From Agrobacterium albertimagni AOL15 (GTDB lineage Bacteria > Pseudomonadota > Alphaproteobacteria > Rhizobiales > Rhizobiaceae): a stretch of DNA of 64,000 nt. The stretch is taken from positions 49,174 to 113,173 of the forward strand of contig NZ_ALJF01000009.1 in the NCBI RefSeq assembly GCF_000300855.1. The letters are read 5' to 3'. Positions 37,481-46,835 of the stretch are shown one piece after another. How positions within the stretch are numbered: the first letter of the stretch is position 1; the number at the start of each line of letters is the position of its first letter. The notes beneath the pieces are model-generated. The model ran no database searches. It saw only the letters and a list, made by a program, of their open reading frames with translations, and had not been told where the DNA came from. The translations under genes were made by a program, and so were the position numbers.

Positions 37481-39217
37481 ATGAAGAAAGTGCTGATTGC
37501 CAATCGCGGCGAAATCGCCGTGCGTATCATCCGCGCCTGCCGCGACTACGGGCTCCAATCCGTTGCCGTCTACGCCGATCCGGACATGGATGCAGTGTTC
37601 GTCAAGTTCGCAGACGAGGCCTATGGCCTTGGGGGCAGCCGTCCCGCCGAGACTTATCTCGACATCGAGAAGCTCCTCGACATTGCGAAGCGGTCAGGAG
37701 CCGATGCCGTCCATCCCGGCTACGGCTTCCTCTCCGAGCGCGCCGAATTTGCCCGCGCCGTCCAGGAGGCAGGGCTTGCCTGGATTGGCCCGGACCCGGA
37801 AGTCATCGAGGCGCTCGGCGACAAGGTCGAGGCGCGGCGGATCGCGCAGTCGGTGGGTGCTCCACTGGTCGCAGGCAGCGATGGTCCGGTCGAGACCGCT
37901 GACGAGGTCATCGCTTTTGCCAAGCAGCATGGGCTTCCCGTCGCGATCAAGGCCGCTCATGGCGGCGGCGGCCGCGGCCTCAAGGTCGCGTGGAAAATGG
38001 AAGAGATCGCCGAGCTCTATCATTCCGCCGTGCGCGAAGCGGAGGCCGCCTTTGGTCGCGGCGAATGTTTCCTGGAGCGCTTCCTCGATCGGCCACGCCA
38101 TATCGAGGCACAGGTTCTGGCCGACAAACATGGCAATGTGCTTGTCCTCGGCACCCGTGACTGCTCGCTGCAGCGGCGCAACCAGAAGATCGTCGAGGAG
38201 GCGCCAGCACCCTTCCTGACCGACGCGCAGCGACAGTCGATCCATAACGCTGCCAAGAAGATCTGTGCAGCTGCCGGCTATTCAGGCGCCGGTACGGTCG
38301 AGTTTCTGCTCGGTGTTGACGGCACCATCTCGTTCCTGGAAGTGAATACCCGTCTGCAGGTCGAGCATCCGGTGACCGAAGAAACCACCGGCATCGATCT
38401 CGTGGTGGAGCAGTTCCGCATTGCCGAAGGCAAGGCACTCGAGGTTCTGGAGACGCCGGCCCCGCGTGGCCACTCGATCGAATTCCGAATCAATGCCGAA
38501 GACCCCGGCCGGGGCTTCCTGCCGACACCGGGTGCGATCACCCGTTTCGATGCGCCCTCGGGTCCCGGCGTTCGCCTCGATACCGGCGTCGTCAGCGGCT
38601 CGACCATTCCTGGAACCTTCGATTCTCTCATGGCGAAGCTGATCGTGACCGGCGCGACGCGCGAGCAGGCGCTGGCCCGTGCACGAAGAGCACTCGCCGA
38701 GTTCAAGATCGAAGGCGTGGCGACCGTCCTGCCCTTCCATCGCGCGGCCATGGAACACCGCGACTTCACCGGAGAAGAAGGCTTTCGCGTTCACACCCGC
38801 TGGATCGAGACGGATTTCGCAGAGCCGCTTGCGGCCGCCTCCCGTCCGGAGCCGGTTTCTGATGCATCCTTGATCCGGACGCATGTGGAGATCGATGGCA
38901 AAAGACACGAACTGGCGGTCCCAGCCATTTTACTTTCCGGCCTCGGCAATCTCGCTGGCGGACCGGCTGGCAGTGTAGACGCCTCAACCGCCAAGGCGCA
39001 AGACAGCCTGAGCATAACCGCGCCCATTTCGGGTACGCTGCAGGCGTTCAAGGTCGAGGACGGGGCAGAGGTGCAAAGCGGCGAGCTGATTGCGGTGATG
39101 GAAGCGATGAAGATGGAAACCCAGGTCATCGCGACCCGCGCCGGGCGTGTCAGCTTCAAGAGCGAGGCAGGCGCCTATCTGGCTGCCGGGCAGGAAATCG
39201 CGCGCTATCTGGACTAA
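37481..39217 (+). CDS. Biotin carboxylase-biotin carrier fusion of the 5-oxoproline operon
   Basis: This 578-residue enzyme has an ATP-grasp biotin carboxylase ([30 protein letters not shown] glycine loop, [13 protein letters not shown]) and a C-terminal biotinyl domain with the biotin Lys at residue 544 (EAMKMET). It resembles acyl-CoA carboxylase alpha chains but no acyl-CoA carboxyltransferase beta gene is near. GAGGAG precedes the ATG, 47 bp after pxpBC. It is not the housekeeping AccC, which normally lacks a fused carrier and sits with accB. Its partner is most likely encoded in this operon. Confidence 0.9.
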   Translation: MKKVLIANRGEIAVRIIRACRDYGLQSVAVYADPDMDAVFVKFADEAYGLGGSRPAETYLDIEKLLDIAKRSGADAVHPGYGFLSERAEFARAVQEAGLAWIGPDPEVIEALGDKVEARRIAQSVGAPLVAGSDGPVETADEVIAFAKQHGLPVAIKAAHGGGGRGLKVAWKMEEIAELYHSAVREAEAAFGRGECFLERFLDRPRHIEAQVLADKHGNVLVLGTRDCSLQRRNQKIVEEAPAPFLTDAQRQSIHNAAKKICAAAGYSGAGTVEFLLGVDGTISFLEVNTRLQVEHPVTEETTGIDLVVEQFRIAEGKALEVLETPAPRGHSIEFRINAEDPGRGFLPTPGAITRFDAPSGPGVRLDTGVVSGSTIPGTFDSLMAKLIVTGATREQALARARRALAEFKIEGVATVLPFHRAAMEHRDFTGEEGFRVHTRWIETDFAEPLAAASRPEPVSDASLIRTHVEIDGKRHELAVPAILLSGLGNLAGGPAGSVDASTAKAQDSLSITAPISGTLQAFKVEDGAEVQSGELIAVMEAMKMETQVIATRAGRVSFKSEAGAYLAAGQEIARYLD

Positions 39218-39297
39218 GTGCTGCGTGCGTTTGGGCTGGTAGGGCTCGCCGAACTGTGTCGGCCAATCTGATCTGAAAAACTGCGCTTGAAACAGCA

Positions 39298-39319
39298 AAA
39301 GGCCCGCCAATGGCGGGCC
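39298..39319 (-). terminator. Terminator after the CsbD-like gene
   Basis: An 8-bp perfect repeat (39301-39308 and 39312-39319) is followed on the minus strand by a TTTT run, 21 bp after the csbD-like stop. It may also stop the convergent 5-oxoproline operon. Confidence 0.8.
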
Positions 39320-39340
39320 AAACGCTGAAGTCGATGAGAC

Positions 39341-39532
39341 TTAGGCCTTGTCGACGACGTTCTTCACGGCGTCCTTGGCTTCACCCTTGACCTGCTGGCC
39401 ATGGCCCTTGGCTTCCTGAGCCGCGCCCTTGGCTTCCAGGCTGTGGTTGTCGGTGGCGTCACCGACGGCCTGCTTGGCCTTGCCTACGAGTTCATTCGTC
39501 TTGCCGGAAATCTTGTCGGATGTGGAACCCAT
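39341..39532 (-). CDS. CsbD-family stress protein
   Basis: This 63-residue hydrophilic helical protein of the CsbD family ([20 protein letters not shown], then [12 protein letters not shown]) is of a type normally induced by general stress. The function is unknown. It lies between two operons, with an EcfG-like promoter element about 105 bp upstream and a terminator behind it, so it forms a separate unit. Confidence 0.9.
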   Translation of the reverse strand: MGSTSDKISGKTNELVGKAKQAVGDATDNHSLEAKGAAQEAKGHGQQVKGEAKDAVKNVVDKA

Positions 39533-39637
39533 TTTCGTTCTCCTTGTTGGCGGTAACGCACAGCTTTCAATTCGCTACCCGGTCATTTCTGCCGGGAAAG
39601 TCCATCTCGCGCTGTTCAACGATCCGCTTGCACCTAC

Positions 39638-39662
39638 AATGCTTTAGGGCGCGGTTCGTTCC
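39638..39662 (-). promoter_or_regulatory. Possible EcfG-type promoter of the csbD-like gene
   Basis: GGAAC (39662-39658), 16 bp, CATT (39641-39638): perfect -35, one mismatch in the -10. The leader to the ATG would be about 95 nt. Confidence 0.45.
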
Positions 39663-39753
39663 GATGCTTGAGGCCAAATACCCCTGACGAGATGGGGCCC
39701 TAGGGAACACGAATGTGTGAGGCTCCCCCTTTTTCTGCGCATCCGCAGAACAC

Positions 39754-39787
39754 AGAAAAACCGGTGATGAGGTCACCCATCACCGGT
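39754..39787 (-). terminator. Terminator after the hydratase-lyase gene
   Basis: An 11-bp perfect repeat (39758-39768 and 39777-39787) with an 8-nt loop is followed on the minus strand by five T. It lies 26 bp after the hydroxycinnamoyl-CoA hydratase-lyase stop. Confidence 0.85.
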
Positions 39788-39812
39788 TCGTTTGATCCAA
39801 TCAACCCGACAG

Positions 39813-40640
39813 TTAGCGCTTGTAGGCGCCCAGACCCGGACGATAGGTCTTGTCGTCGAGGAACTGCTTCAGGCCCTCGGCGCGACCATTGCTCTTGTCG
39901 AGGAAGAGCATCTGTTCCAGCTTGGCGTAGATGTAGTCGTCCGCCTGTTCCCACGGCATGTTGCGCACGCGCTTGAACGTATCCTTGGCAGCCTTGAGCA
40001 CCACGGGGTTCTTTTCGAGCAGGCTTGCACAGAGAGCACGGACGCGGGTCTCGAGATCGGCCAGCGGCACGGACTCGTTGACGAGGCCCATCTCACGGGC
40101 CTTCTGGCCGCCGAAGGTCTCGCCCGTCATGATGTAATAGAGCGAGTCGCGATGGTTCATCACCTCGGCCACGGCACGGGTCACGTTCCCGCCCGGCAGG
40201 ATGCCCCAGTTGATTTCCGAAAGGCCGAATGTGGCTTCGTCTGCGGCGATCGCGAGATCGCAGGACACGAGCGGCGTGAAGGCACCGCCGAAGCACCAGC
40301 CGTTGACCATGGCGATGGTGGGCTTCTCGAAATACATCAGGCGGTTCCACCAGCCACCGGACTGACGGCGGCTCTTCAGGACGGCCGCGCGGCCCTTGCC
40401 GTCGTTCTCGCGGAAGTATTCCTTCAAGTCCATGCCGGCAGACCAGGACTGGCCAGCGCCACGCAGAACGAGAACGCCGCAGCGATCATCGGCCTCCAAT
40501 TCGTCCAGCACTTCCAGCATGCGGATGTTGAGCTTCGGATTCATCGCATTGCGCTTTTCCGGACGGTTCAGGGTCACGAAAGCAATGCCGTTGTCGAATT
40601 CGACCAGAACCGGGTCTGGCGTGGTGTTTGTCTCAGTCAT
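39813..40640 (-). CDS. ech: p-Hydroxycinnamoyl-CoA hydratase/lyase (feruloyl-CoA hydratase)
   Basis: This enzyme adds water to p-coumaroyl-, caffeoyl- or feruloyl-CoA and splits it to the benzaldehyde and acetyl-CoA. The 275-residue crotonase-fold protein is a near copy in layout of the Pseudomonas enzyme: RPEKRNAMNP, SAGMDLKEYFRE, MVNGWCFGGAFTPL, TFGLSEINWGI (catalytic Glu), FLDDKTYRPGLGAYKR at the end. AAGGAG precedes the ATG at 40640. It lies 48 bp after the CoA synthetase gene, forming an operon. Confidence 0.95.
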   Translation of the reverse strand: MTETNTTPDPVLVEFDNGIAFVTLNRPEKRNAMNPKLNIRMLEVLDELEADDRCGVLVLRGAGQSWSAGMDLKEYFRENDGKGRAAVLKSRRQSGGWWNRLMYFEKPTIAMVNGWCFGGAFTPLVSCDLAIAADEATFGLSEINWGILPGGNVTRAVAEVMNHRDSLYYIMTGETFGGQKAREMGLVNESVPLADLETRVRALCASLLEKNPVVLKAAKDTFKRVRNMPWEQADDYIYAKLEQMLFLDKSNGRAEGLKQFLDDKTYRPGLGAYKR

Positions 40641-40688
40641 GATGGCTCCTTGAGGCATTTCTTGGGGCATGAGCCCAGTCGAAGGTGT

Positions 40689-42245
40689 TCAGCTGTTGGC
40701 ATGGGCCTGGCGCAGGATATGTTTCTGCGCCTTTCCGGATGCCGTTCGCGGGATCTGGTCGAGAAAGACGATGCGGGCCGGGCGCTTGTAGGACGCCAGA
40801 CGATGGGCACAATGGGCGAGGATTTCGTCGGCAGAGGGCAAGTCCGCCTGAGCAACGATGAAGGCGACGCCGCATTCGCCCCATTTCGGATCGGGCAGTC
40901 CCAGCACGGCAACATCGCGGACCTTGGGATGCGCGCCGATGACGGCCTCGATCTCTGCCGGGAAGACGTTCTCCCCACCGGAGATGTACATGTCCTTGAG
41001 CCTGTCCGGGACGTAGATGACGCCCCCTTCACCACGTCGGCCAAGATCCCCCGTGCGATACCATTCGCCAACGAAAGCCCGGGCAGTCTCGCCCGGATTG
41101 TTCCAATAGCCCGGCGTTACCGAGGGACCCTTCACCCAGATCTCACCGACCTCGCCATCCGGAACGTCCTGACCGTCATCACCGACCAGCCGCACGGCGA
41201 GGAGCGGTGCGGGATAGCCAACACTGCCAGGATGCCGCGCGACCGCATCACGATCCAGAGGTACGTGAATGGTCGTGCCGGCTTCGCTCATGCCATAGCC
41301 GTTGACGAGCGGAATGCCGTCTTCGAGGAAGGTCTCGATCAGGGCCGGCGACAGTGGCGCGCCGCCGATGAAGATCGCCTGCAGCGCCTTCAGGGCCTTC
41401 GGGTCCCAGGCGGGAGCGTTTCGAAGGGCCGCGGCCATCTGCGGAACCGCGAAGTAGTGGGTAATCCCAAGCGCAGGATCGCCCAGAACGGAAAGGGTGC
41501 GGTCGGGCATGAAGCGATCGGAGATGACCAGGCGTCCGCCCATCATCAGCGTCGTGCGGCCGATCGCAACCAGACCGATGGTATGGAAAAACGGCAGATC
41601 GCAGAGCGTGACGGAGTGGCTGGTGACTTCACCGACGAGCGAAAAGTTGACGGCCGAGGCAAAGGCATTGCGGCGAGTGATGATCACACCCTTGGGGCTC
41701 CCCGTAGTCCCCGAGGTGTAGAGCATGATGCAGGGCGCATCCGCATCCACGCTGGCCGGTTCTGCCCGCGGTGCTGTGGCGACAAGCTCGGCCCAGCCAC
41801 CTTCGCCTTCAACGGCAATGGTCCGCGGCATTGCCTCGGAGATCTCAGCGAGGACCGGAGCGAATTCTGCATCATGCAGCAGCAGCGAAGGCTCGCAATC
41901 GGCGATGATCTGCCCAAGTTCGGCTGCGCCGAGGCGCCAATTCAAGGGCACGAAGACCAAGCCTGCGCGCTGACATGCAAGGCACACGGTGATCTGCTCG
42001 ATGGAGTTGCGCCCCAGAATGGCGATGCGCTGCATGGCCGGCCGATTGCCAAGGATCTCCAGAAGGCGGTATGCGGCGCGGGCCACGGCGAGATCCAATG
42101 TCCCATAATTCAGGGTTCGTCCGGTCGCAACGTCGTAGACCGCTGGTCGCTCCGGCGTCACCTCAGCGCGGTAGATGACGGGATCGTCCGTCTCAAGGCC
42201 GACGGCTCCCCTGACTGCCAGAACAGACTTGATTTCAGGCTGCAT
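40689..42245 (-). CDS. fcs: Hydroxycinnamate-CoA synthetase (Fcs-like, AMP-forming)
   Basis: This 518-residue acyl-adenylate-forming enzyme would activate p-coumarate or ferulate with CoA and ATP. The AMP-binding motif MLYTSGTTGSPKGV, the second motif GYGMSEAG, and the C-terminal YRTGDLGRRGEGG and Lys near the end (IPRTASGKAQK) are intact. The ATG at 42245 has GAGGAGG upstream; the frame extends seven codons further without benefit. Being first of a two-gene unit with the hydratase-lyase fixes the likely substrate class. Confidence 0.9.
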   Translation of the reverse strand: MQPEIKSVLAVRGAVGLETDDPVIYRAEVTPERPAVYDVATGRTLNYGTLDLAVARAAYRLLEILGNRPAMQRIAILGRNSIEQITVCLACQRAGLVFVPLNWRLGAAELGQIIADCEPSLLLHDAEFAPVLAEISEAMPRTIAVEGEGGWAELVATAPRAEPASVDADAPCIMLYTSGTTGSPKGVIITRRNAFASAVNFSLVGEVTSHSVTLCDLPFFHTIGLVAIGRTTLMMGGRLVISDRFMPDRTLSVLGDPALGITHYFAVPQMAAALRNAPAWDPKALKALQAIFIGGAPLSPALIETFLEDGIPLVNGYGMSEAGTTIHVPLDRDAVARHPGSVGYPAPLLAVRLVGDDGQDVPDGEVGEIWVKGPSVTPGYWNNPGETARAFVGEWYRTGDLGRRGEGGVIYVPDRLKDMYISGGENVFPAEIEAVIGAHPKVRDVAVLGLPDPKWGECGVAFIVAQADLPSADEILAHCAHRLASYKRPARIVFLDQIPRTASGKAQKHILRQAHANS

Positions 42246-42291
42246 GCTTGTCCTCCTCATCGCCACCCCTGAGGGGCCTCCTTGACGAATT

Positions 42292-42306
42292 GTATGCTAA
42301 ACATAC
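42292..42306. promoter_or_regulatory. Candidate MarR operator 1
   Basis: A perfect dyad GTATG-N5-CATAC lies 46 bp upstream of the fcs start and 105 bp before the divergent marR. It is placed as an operator for hydroxycinnamate control; binding is inferred. Confidence 0.5.
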
Positions 42307-42341
42307 TAATTGACCTCCAAATGTTTGACAAGCGGCAATTT

Positions 42342-42354
42342 GACTGTTGCAGTC
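42342..42354. promoter_or_regulatory. Candidate MarR operator 2
   Basis: A dyad GACTG-TTG-CAGTC lies in the same divergent region, closer to the marR start. It could be a self-control site; the role is inferred. Confidence 0.35.
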
Positions 42355-42410
42355 GAAAGTGATCATGAATGAATCAGCAGTTAAGATGCCGCATGATTGG
42401 AAGAGCAGCC

Positions 42411-42923
42411 ATGACTCGACACAATGACCTGAAGCCAGCGAATGACGACGATGTCTTCGAAGTGGGCTCACCATTACGCACAGGCCGCCTCGACGACATT
42501 CTCGGCTTTCACCTTAGGATGGCGAATGTCGCCATCTATCAGGACTACACGGCCGCCATGGGCGACATCGGGCTGACGCAGAAACAGTTTGCCGTTCTCG
42601 AACTGATCGCAGCCAATCCGCGGGTAAGCCAGATCGACATCGCCAACCAGCTCAGCATGGACCGGGCCACGATGATGGCATTGGTGAACCGTCTGGAAAG
42701 CCGCGATCTTCTGGAACGGCAGCCATCCCCCGTCGATCGGCGGCGCCAGGAACTGCTGTTGACCGAGGCGGGAGCTGAGGTCTTGAAGCAGGCACGCAAC
42801 ATCCAGCAACAGCACGAGCTGCGCTTCACCTCGCGGTTTTCGCCCGAGGAGCTGGAGCAGTTCATCGAAGGCTTGAAGCGTGTCTATGCCGACATCATCC
42901 CACGCAACAGCCAGACCGACTGA
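42411..42923 (+). CDS. MarR-family regulator of hydroxycinnamate genes
   Basis: This 170-residue MarR-type repressor has a winged-helix core with VSQIDIANQLSMDRATMMAL and the wing ERQPSPVDRRRQELLLT. Homologues in this position (FerR/CouR) bind the CoA ester of the hydroxycinnamate and then release DNA. It is divergent from fcs-ech and convergent with the aldehyde dehydrogenase gene. The ATG at 42411 is preferred, with 42393 possible. Confidence 0.9.
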   Translation: MTRHNDLKPANDDDVFEVGSPLRTGRLDDILGFHLRMANVAIYQDYTAAMGDIGLTQKQFAVLELIAANPRVSQIDIANQLSMDRATMMALVNRLESRDLLERQPSPVDRRRQELLLTEAGAEVLKQARNIQQQHELRFTSRFSPEELEQFIEGLKRVYADIIPRNSQTD

Positions 42924-42947
42924 TCGGTCTTGAGCGTAGACAACATG

Positions 42948-42973
42948 AAACGGCCGCCCGTGGGCGGCCGTTT
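42948..42973. terminator. Bidirectional terminator between marR and the aldehyde dehydrogenase gene
   Basis: A perfect 12-bp repeat (42948-42959 and 42962-42973) with a 2-base centre lies between two convergent stops, with short T tracts on each side. Confidence 0.85.
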
Positions 42974-42984
42974 CTATTTGGAGA

Positions 42985-44436
42985 TCAGAAGGGATAGTGC
43001 TGGTTCGGGTCTTCGATGGTGATCCAGCGCAGCTCCGTGAACTCGGAGATCGCGGCCTTGCCGCCGAAGCGACCATAGCCACTGCCCTTGACGCCACCGA
43101 ACGGCATCTGCGGCTCGTCGAAGACCGTCGGGCCATTGATGTGGCAAATGCCGGACTCGATGCGCGCGGCAACGGCCAGAGCACGGCGGATGTCGCGGCT
43201 GAAGACGGCGCCGGAGAGACCATACTCGGTGTCGTTGGCGACGCGGATCGCTTCTTCCTCATCCTTCACGCGGATGATCGGCTTGACCGGACCGAAGCTT
43301 TCTTCCTGATACATCCGCATGTCCGAGGTGACATTGTCGAGCAAGGTTGCTTCGACGACGCTGCCTTCCCGCTTGCCACCGGCAACGAGCTTCGCGCCCT
43401 TGGAGACGGCGTCTGCGATCAGCTCGTCCATCTTCTTTGCGGATTCGAGGCTGATGAGCGAGCCAAGCACGACATGGCCCTTCGGGTCACCGGCCGGCAG
43501 CTTGGAGGCCTTGGCCGCGAGCTTGGAGACGAACTCGTCGGCGATCTTCTCATCGACGATGATGCGCTCCGTCGACATGCAGATTTGACCCATATTGGCA
43601 AACGCACCGAAGGCGGCAGCGTTTACGGCCGCGTCGATATCGGCATCGTCGAGGATGACGAGCGGCGCCTTGCCTCCGAGCTCCAGAAGAGCCGGCATCA
43701 GATGACGACCGCACAGTTCGCCGATGATCTTGCCGACCTTGGTGGAGCCGGTGAAGTTGACGCGCTTGACTGCCGGGTTGGTGATCAGGGCTTCGACGAT
43801 CTGGGCTGCATCCTCGGGCGCATTGGTGATGACGCTGATGGCGCCCGTCGGAAGGCCGGCTTCAACGAGGCACTGAGCGATGAGACGATGGGTGCCAGGG
43901 CACTGCTCCGATGCCTTCAGGATCACGGTGTTGCCGCACGCGAGCGGCATGGCGACCGCGCGGGTGCCGAGGATGATCGGCGCATTCCACGGCGCGATGC
44001 CAAGGCAGACGCCAACGGCCTGTCGCATGCCCATGGACAGCGAACCCGGCTTGTTGGACGGGATGACTTCGCCCGAGATCTGGGTGGTCATGGAAGCGGC
44101 TTCGCGCAGCATGCTGGCAGCAACCATCACGTTGAAGGCGCCCCAATGGCCGGTGGCTCCGGTTTCGGCGACCACGAGTTCGGAGAACTCGGCGGTCTTC
44201 GATTCCATGATGTCGGCAGCCTTGAGCAGGATCTTGCGGCGCTCACCGGGGCCGGTCTTCGACCAGGCCGGGAAGGCTGCAGCAGCCGCTTCTACGGCGG
44301 CGTTTGCATCCTCGAGGCTCGCGGCCGAGGCCGTGGTCGCCACTTCCTGCGTAAACGGATTGATGCGGGTAAAAGTGCGTCCGCCAGCGGCTGCCTTTTC
44401 GGCACCATTGATCAACAGCGACACATGCATATTCAT
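42985..44436 (-). CDS. vdh: Aromatic aldehyde dehydrogenase (vanillin / 4-hydroxybenzaldehyde dehydrogenase)
   Basis: This 483-residue NAD(P)-dependent aldehyde dehydrogenase has the cofactor motif FTGSTKVGK, the catalytic Glu in LLELGGKAP and the catalytic Cys in FANMGQICMST. The overall sequence resembles vanillin dehydrogenases, and the neighbours ech and fcs make vanillin or 4-hydroxybenzaldehyde the logical substrate, giving vanillate or 4-hydroxybenzoate. GGAGGAGG lies seven bases before the ATG. A dyad in its upstream region (44589-44602) may bind a regulator. Confidence 0.92.
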   Translation of the reverse strand: MNMHVSLLINGAEKAAAGGRTFTRINPFTQEVATTASAASLEDANAAVEAAAAAFPAWSKTGPGERRKILLKAADIMESKTAEFSELVVAETGATGHWGAFNVMVAASMLREAASMTTQISGEVIPSNKPGSLSMGMRQAVGVCLGIAPWNAPIILGTRAVAMPLACGNTVILKASEQCPGTHRLIAQCLVEAGLPTGAISVITNAPEDAAQIVEALITNPAVKRVNFTGSTKVGKIIGELCGRHLMPALLELGGKAPLVILDDADIDAAVNAAAFGAFANMGQICMSTERIIVDEKIADEFVSKLAAKASKLPAGDPKGHVVLGSLISLESAKKMDELIADAVSKGAKLVAGGKREGSVVEATLLDNVTSDMRMYQEESFGPVKPIIRVKDEEEAIRVANDTEYGLSGAVFSRDIRRALAVAARIESGICHINGPTVFDEPQMPFGGVKGSGYGRFGGKAAISEFTELRWITIEDPNQHYPF

Positions 44437-44588
44437 GGATTTTCCTCCTCCATAATCATCAGGTTCAGAAACTGGTCAGTCTTGTTCGACTGCCCCACCC
44501 GCTCTGTTGCGATCCTGTTACGATCTTCCACAAGCGGGGTATTAAAAGGACCGGCGGCCTCCCCGATCCGATCTATTTTTGTAAGTCT

Positions 44589-44602
44589 AACAAACGATTG
44601 TT
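44589..44602. promoter_or_regulatory. Dyad upstream of the aldehyde dehydrogenase gene
   Basis: A perfect repeat AACAA-N4-TTGTT lies in the AT-rich segment between pobA and vdh, about 150 bp before the vdh start. It is a possible operator; the protein that binds it is unknown. Confidence 0.35.
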
Positions 44603-44633
44603 TTTTGACAAGTGGTGCCGCGCAGTCGGGACG

Positions 44634-45866
<1,233 letters not shown>

Positions 45867-45908
45867 TCAACAATGGACGCATCGCGTCTTTTGTTGCACA
45901 AATCGAAC

Positions 45909-46832
45909 ATGACGAAACGCAAGCACCCAATGCGGGCCTCAATCCCGACTTACGAGCTCTACGGCGAGGACGATCCCGCCGGGTCGCGCTTCTGGGTGCA
46001 TTGCGAGACGATTCCGGCCCGAAGTGCACTGCATCACTGGGAAATCGGGCTGCACAGACACGAACGCTATTTTCAAATCCTGCTCGTGACAGGCGGCTCC
46101 GGCGATGCGGTCTTCGAGGGGGACATTGCCCGTTTCGAACCAATCTCGATCGTCACCGTTCCGCCCGCCATCGGGCATGGGTTCCGCTTTTCGCCGGAGA
46201 TCGACGGCTACGTCTTCACCTTTCTTGCCAGTCGCCTGCCGGTCCGACCGGGCGAGCCGAGCGCGCTCGGTCAGTTCCTGTCGAGACCAAGCGTGACGCG
46301 ACTTGCCCCGCAGGATCCGGAGGGGCAGTTGATCCTCTCCCACCTGTTGAGGGTCGCGAGCGAATGGCAGGGGCGGCTTACGGGGCGCACGGTGCTGATG
46401 GAAACGGGGCTTGCAGCGGCCCTGGCACTTGCCGCCCGCATCGCCGCCCAGGATCGAACCGAGACCGAAGAGATTGATGACAACGACCGAAGGCTCGAAG
46501 CCTTCTCCTCACTGCTGCATCGGGAGGTGCGCAACCATCGTCCGGCTTCGTTCTACGCCCATGCCCTGGGGATCACGCCGACCCATCTCAACCGCGTGCT
46601 GAAAGCCAAGACAGGTCTTGGAACGCAGGAGCTCGTGGCGAGGCGGCTGGTCGAGGAAGCACAACGGGAGCTGCTCTTCACGCCCGGCAGCGTCAAGGAA
46701 GTCTCGTTCCGCCTCGGCTTTTCCGATCCGGCCTATTTCTCCCGCTTCTTCAGTCGCCAGACCGGGATGACCCCGGCCAGCTGGCGCGCGCAGGAACAGC
46801 TACGATTAGGATCCCGGGCAGACAAGGCCTAG
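45909..46832 (+). CDS. pobR: AraC-family activator PobR
   Basis: This 307-residue regulator has an N-terminal cupin-like sensor (HHWEIGLHRHERYFQILLV) and two C-terminal AraC helix-turn-helix units (YAHALGITPTHLNRVLKAKT and VSFRLGFSDPAYFSRFFSR). It diverges from pobA, as AraC-type PobR of Agrobacterium does, and would activate pobA with 4-hydroxybenzoate. The start is uncertain: 45909 or 45930 fit, with no clear ribosome site. Confidence 0.9.
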   Translation: MTKRKHPMRASIPTYELYGEDDPAGSRFWVHCETIPARSALHHWEIGLHRHERYFQILLVTGGSGDAVFEGDIARFEPISIVTVPPAIGHGFRFSPEIDGYVFTFLASRLPVRPGEPSALGQFLSRPSVTRLAPQDPEGQLILSHLLRVASEWQGRLTGRTVLMETGLAAALALAARIAAQDRTETEEIDDNDRRLEAFSSLLHREVRNHRPASFYAHALGITPTHLNRVLKAKTGLGTQELVARRLVEEAQRELLFTPGSVKEVSFRLGFSDPAYFSRFFSRQTGMTPASWRAQEQLRLGSRADKA

Positions 46833-46835
46833 CCG

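Noticed and set aside
39733..39748. Hairpin TCTGCG-N4-CGCAGA
   Set aside because: Short stem with no T-run after it on either strand; the real terminator is the stronger hairpin next to it.
39792..42272. 826-codon plus-strand open frame
   Set aside because: It runs fully antisense to the well-supported ech and fcs genes. Its His/Arg/Asp-rich make-up is the usual GC-rich shadow; no domain or ribosome site.
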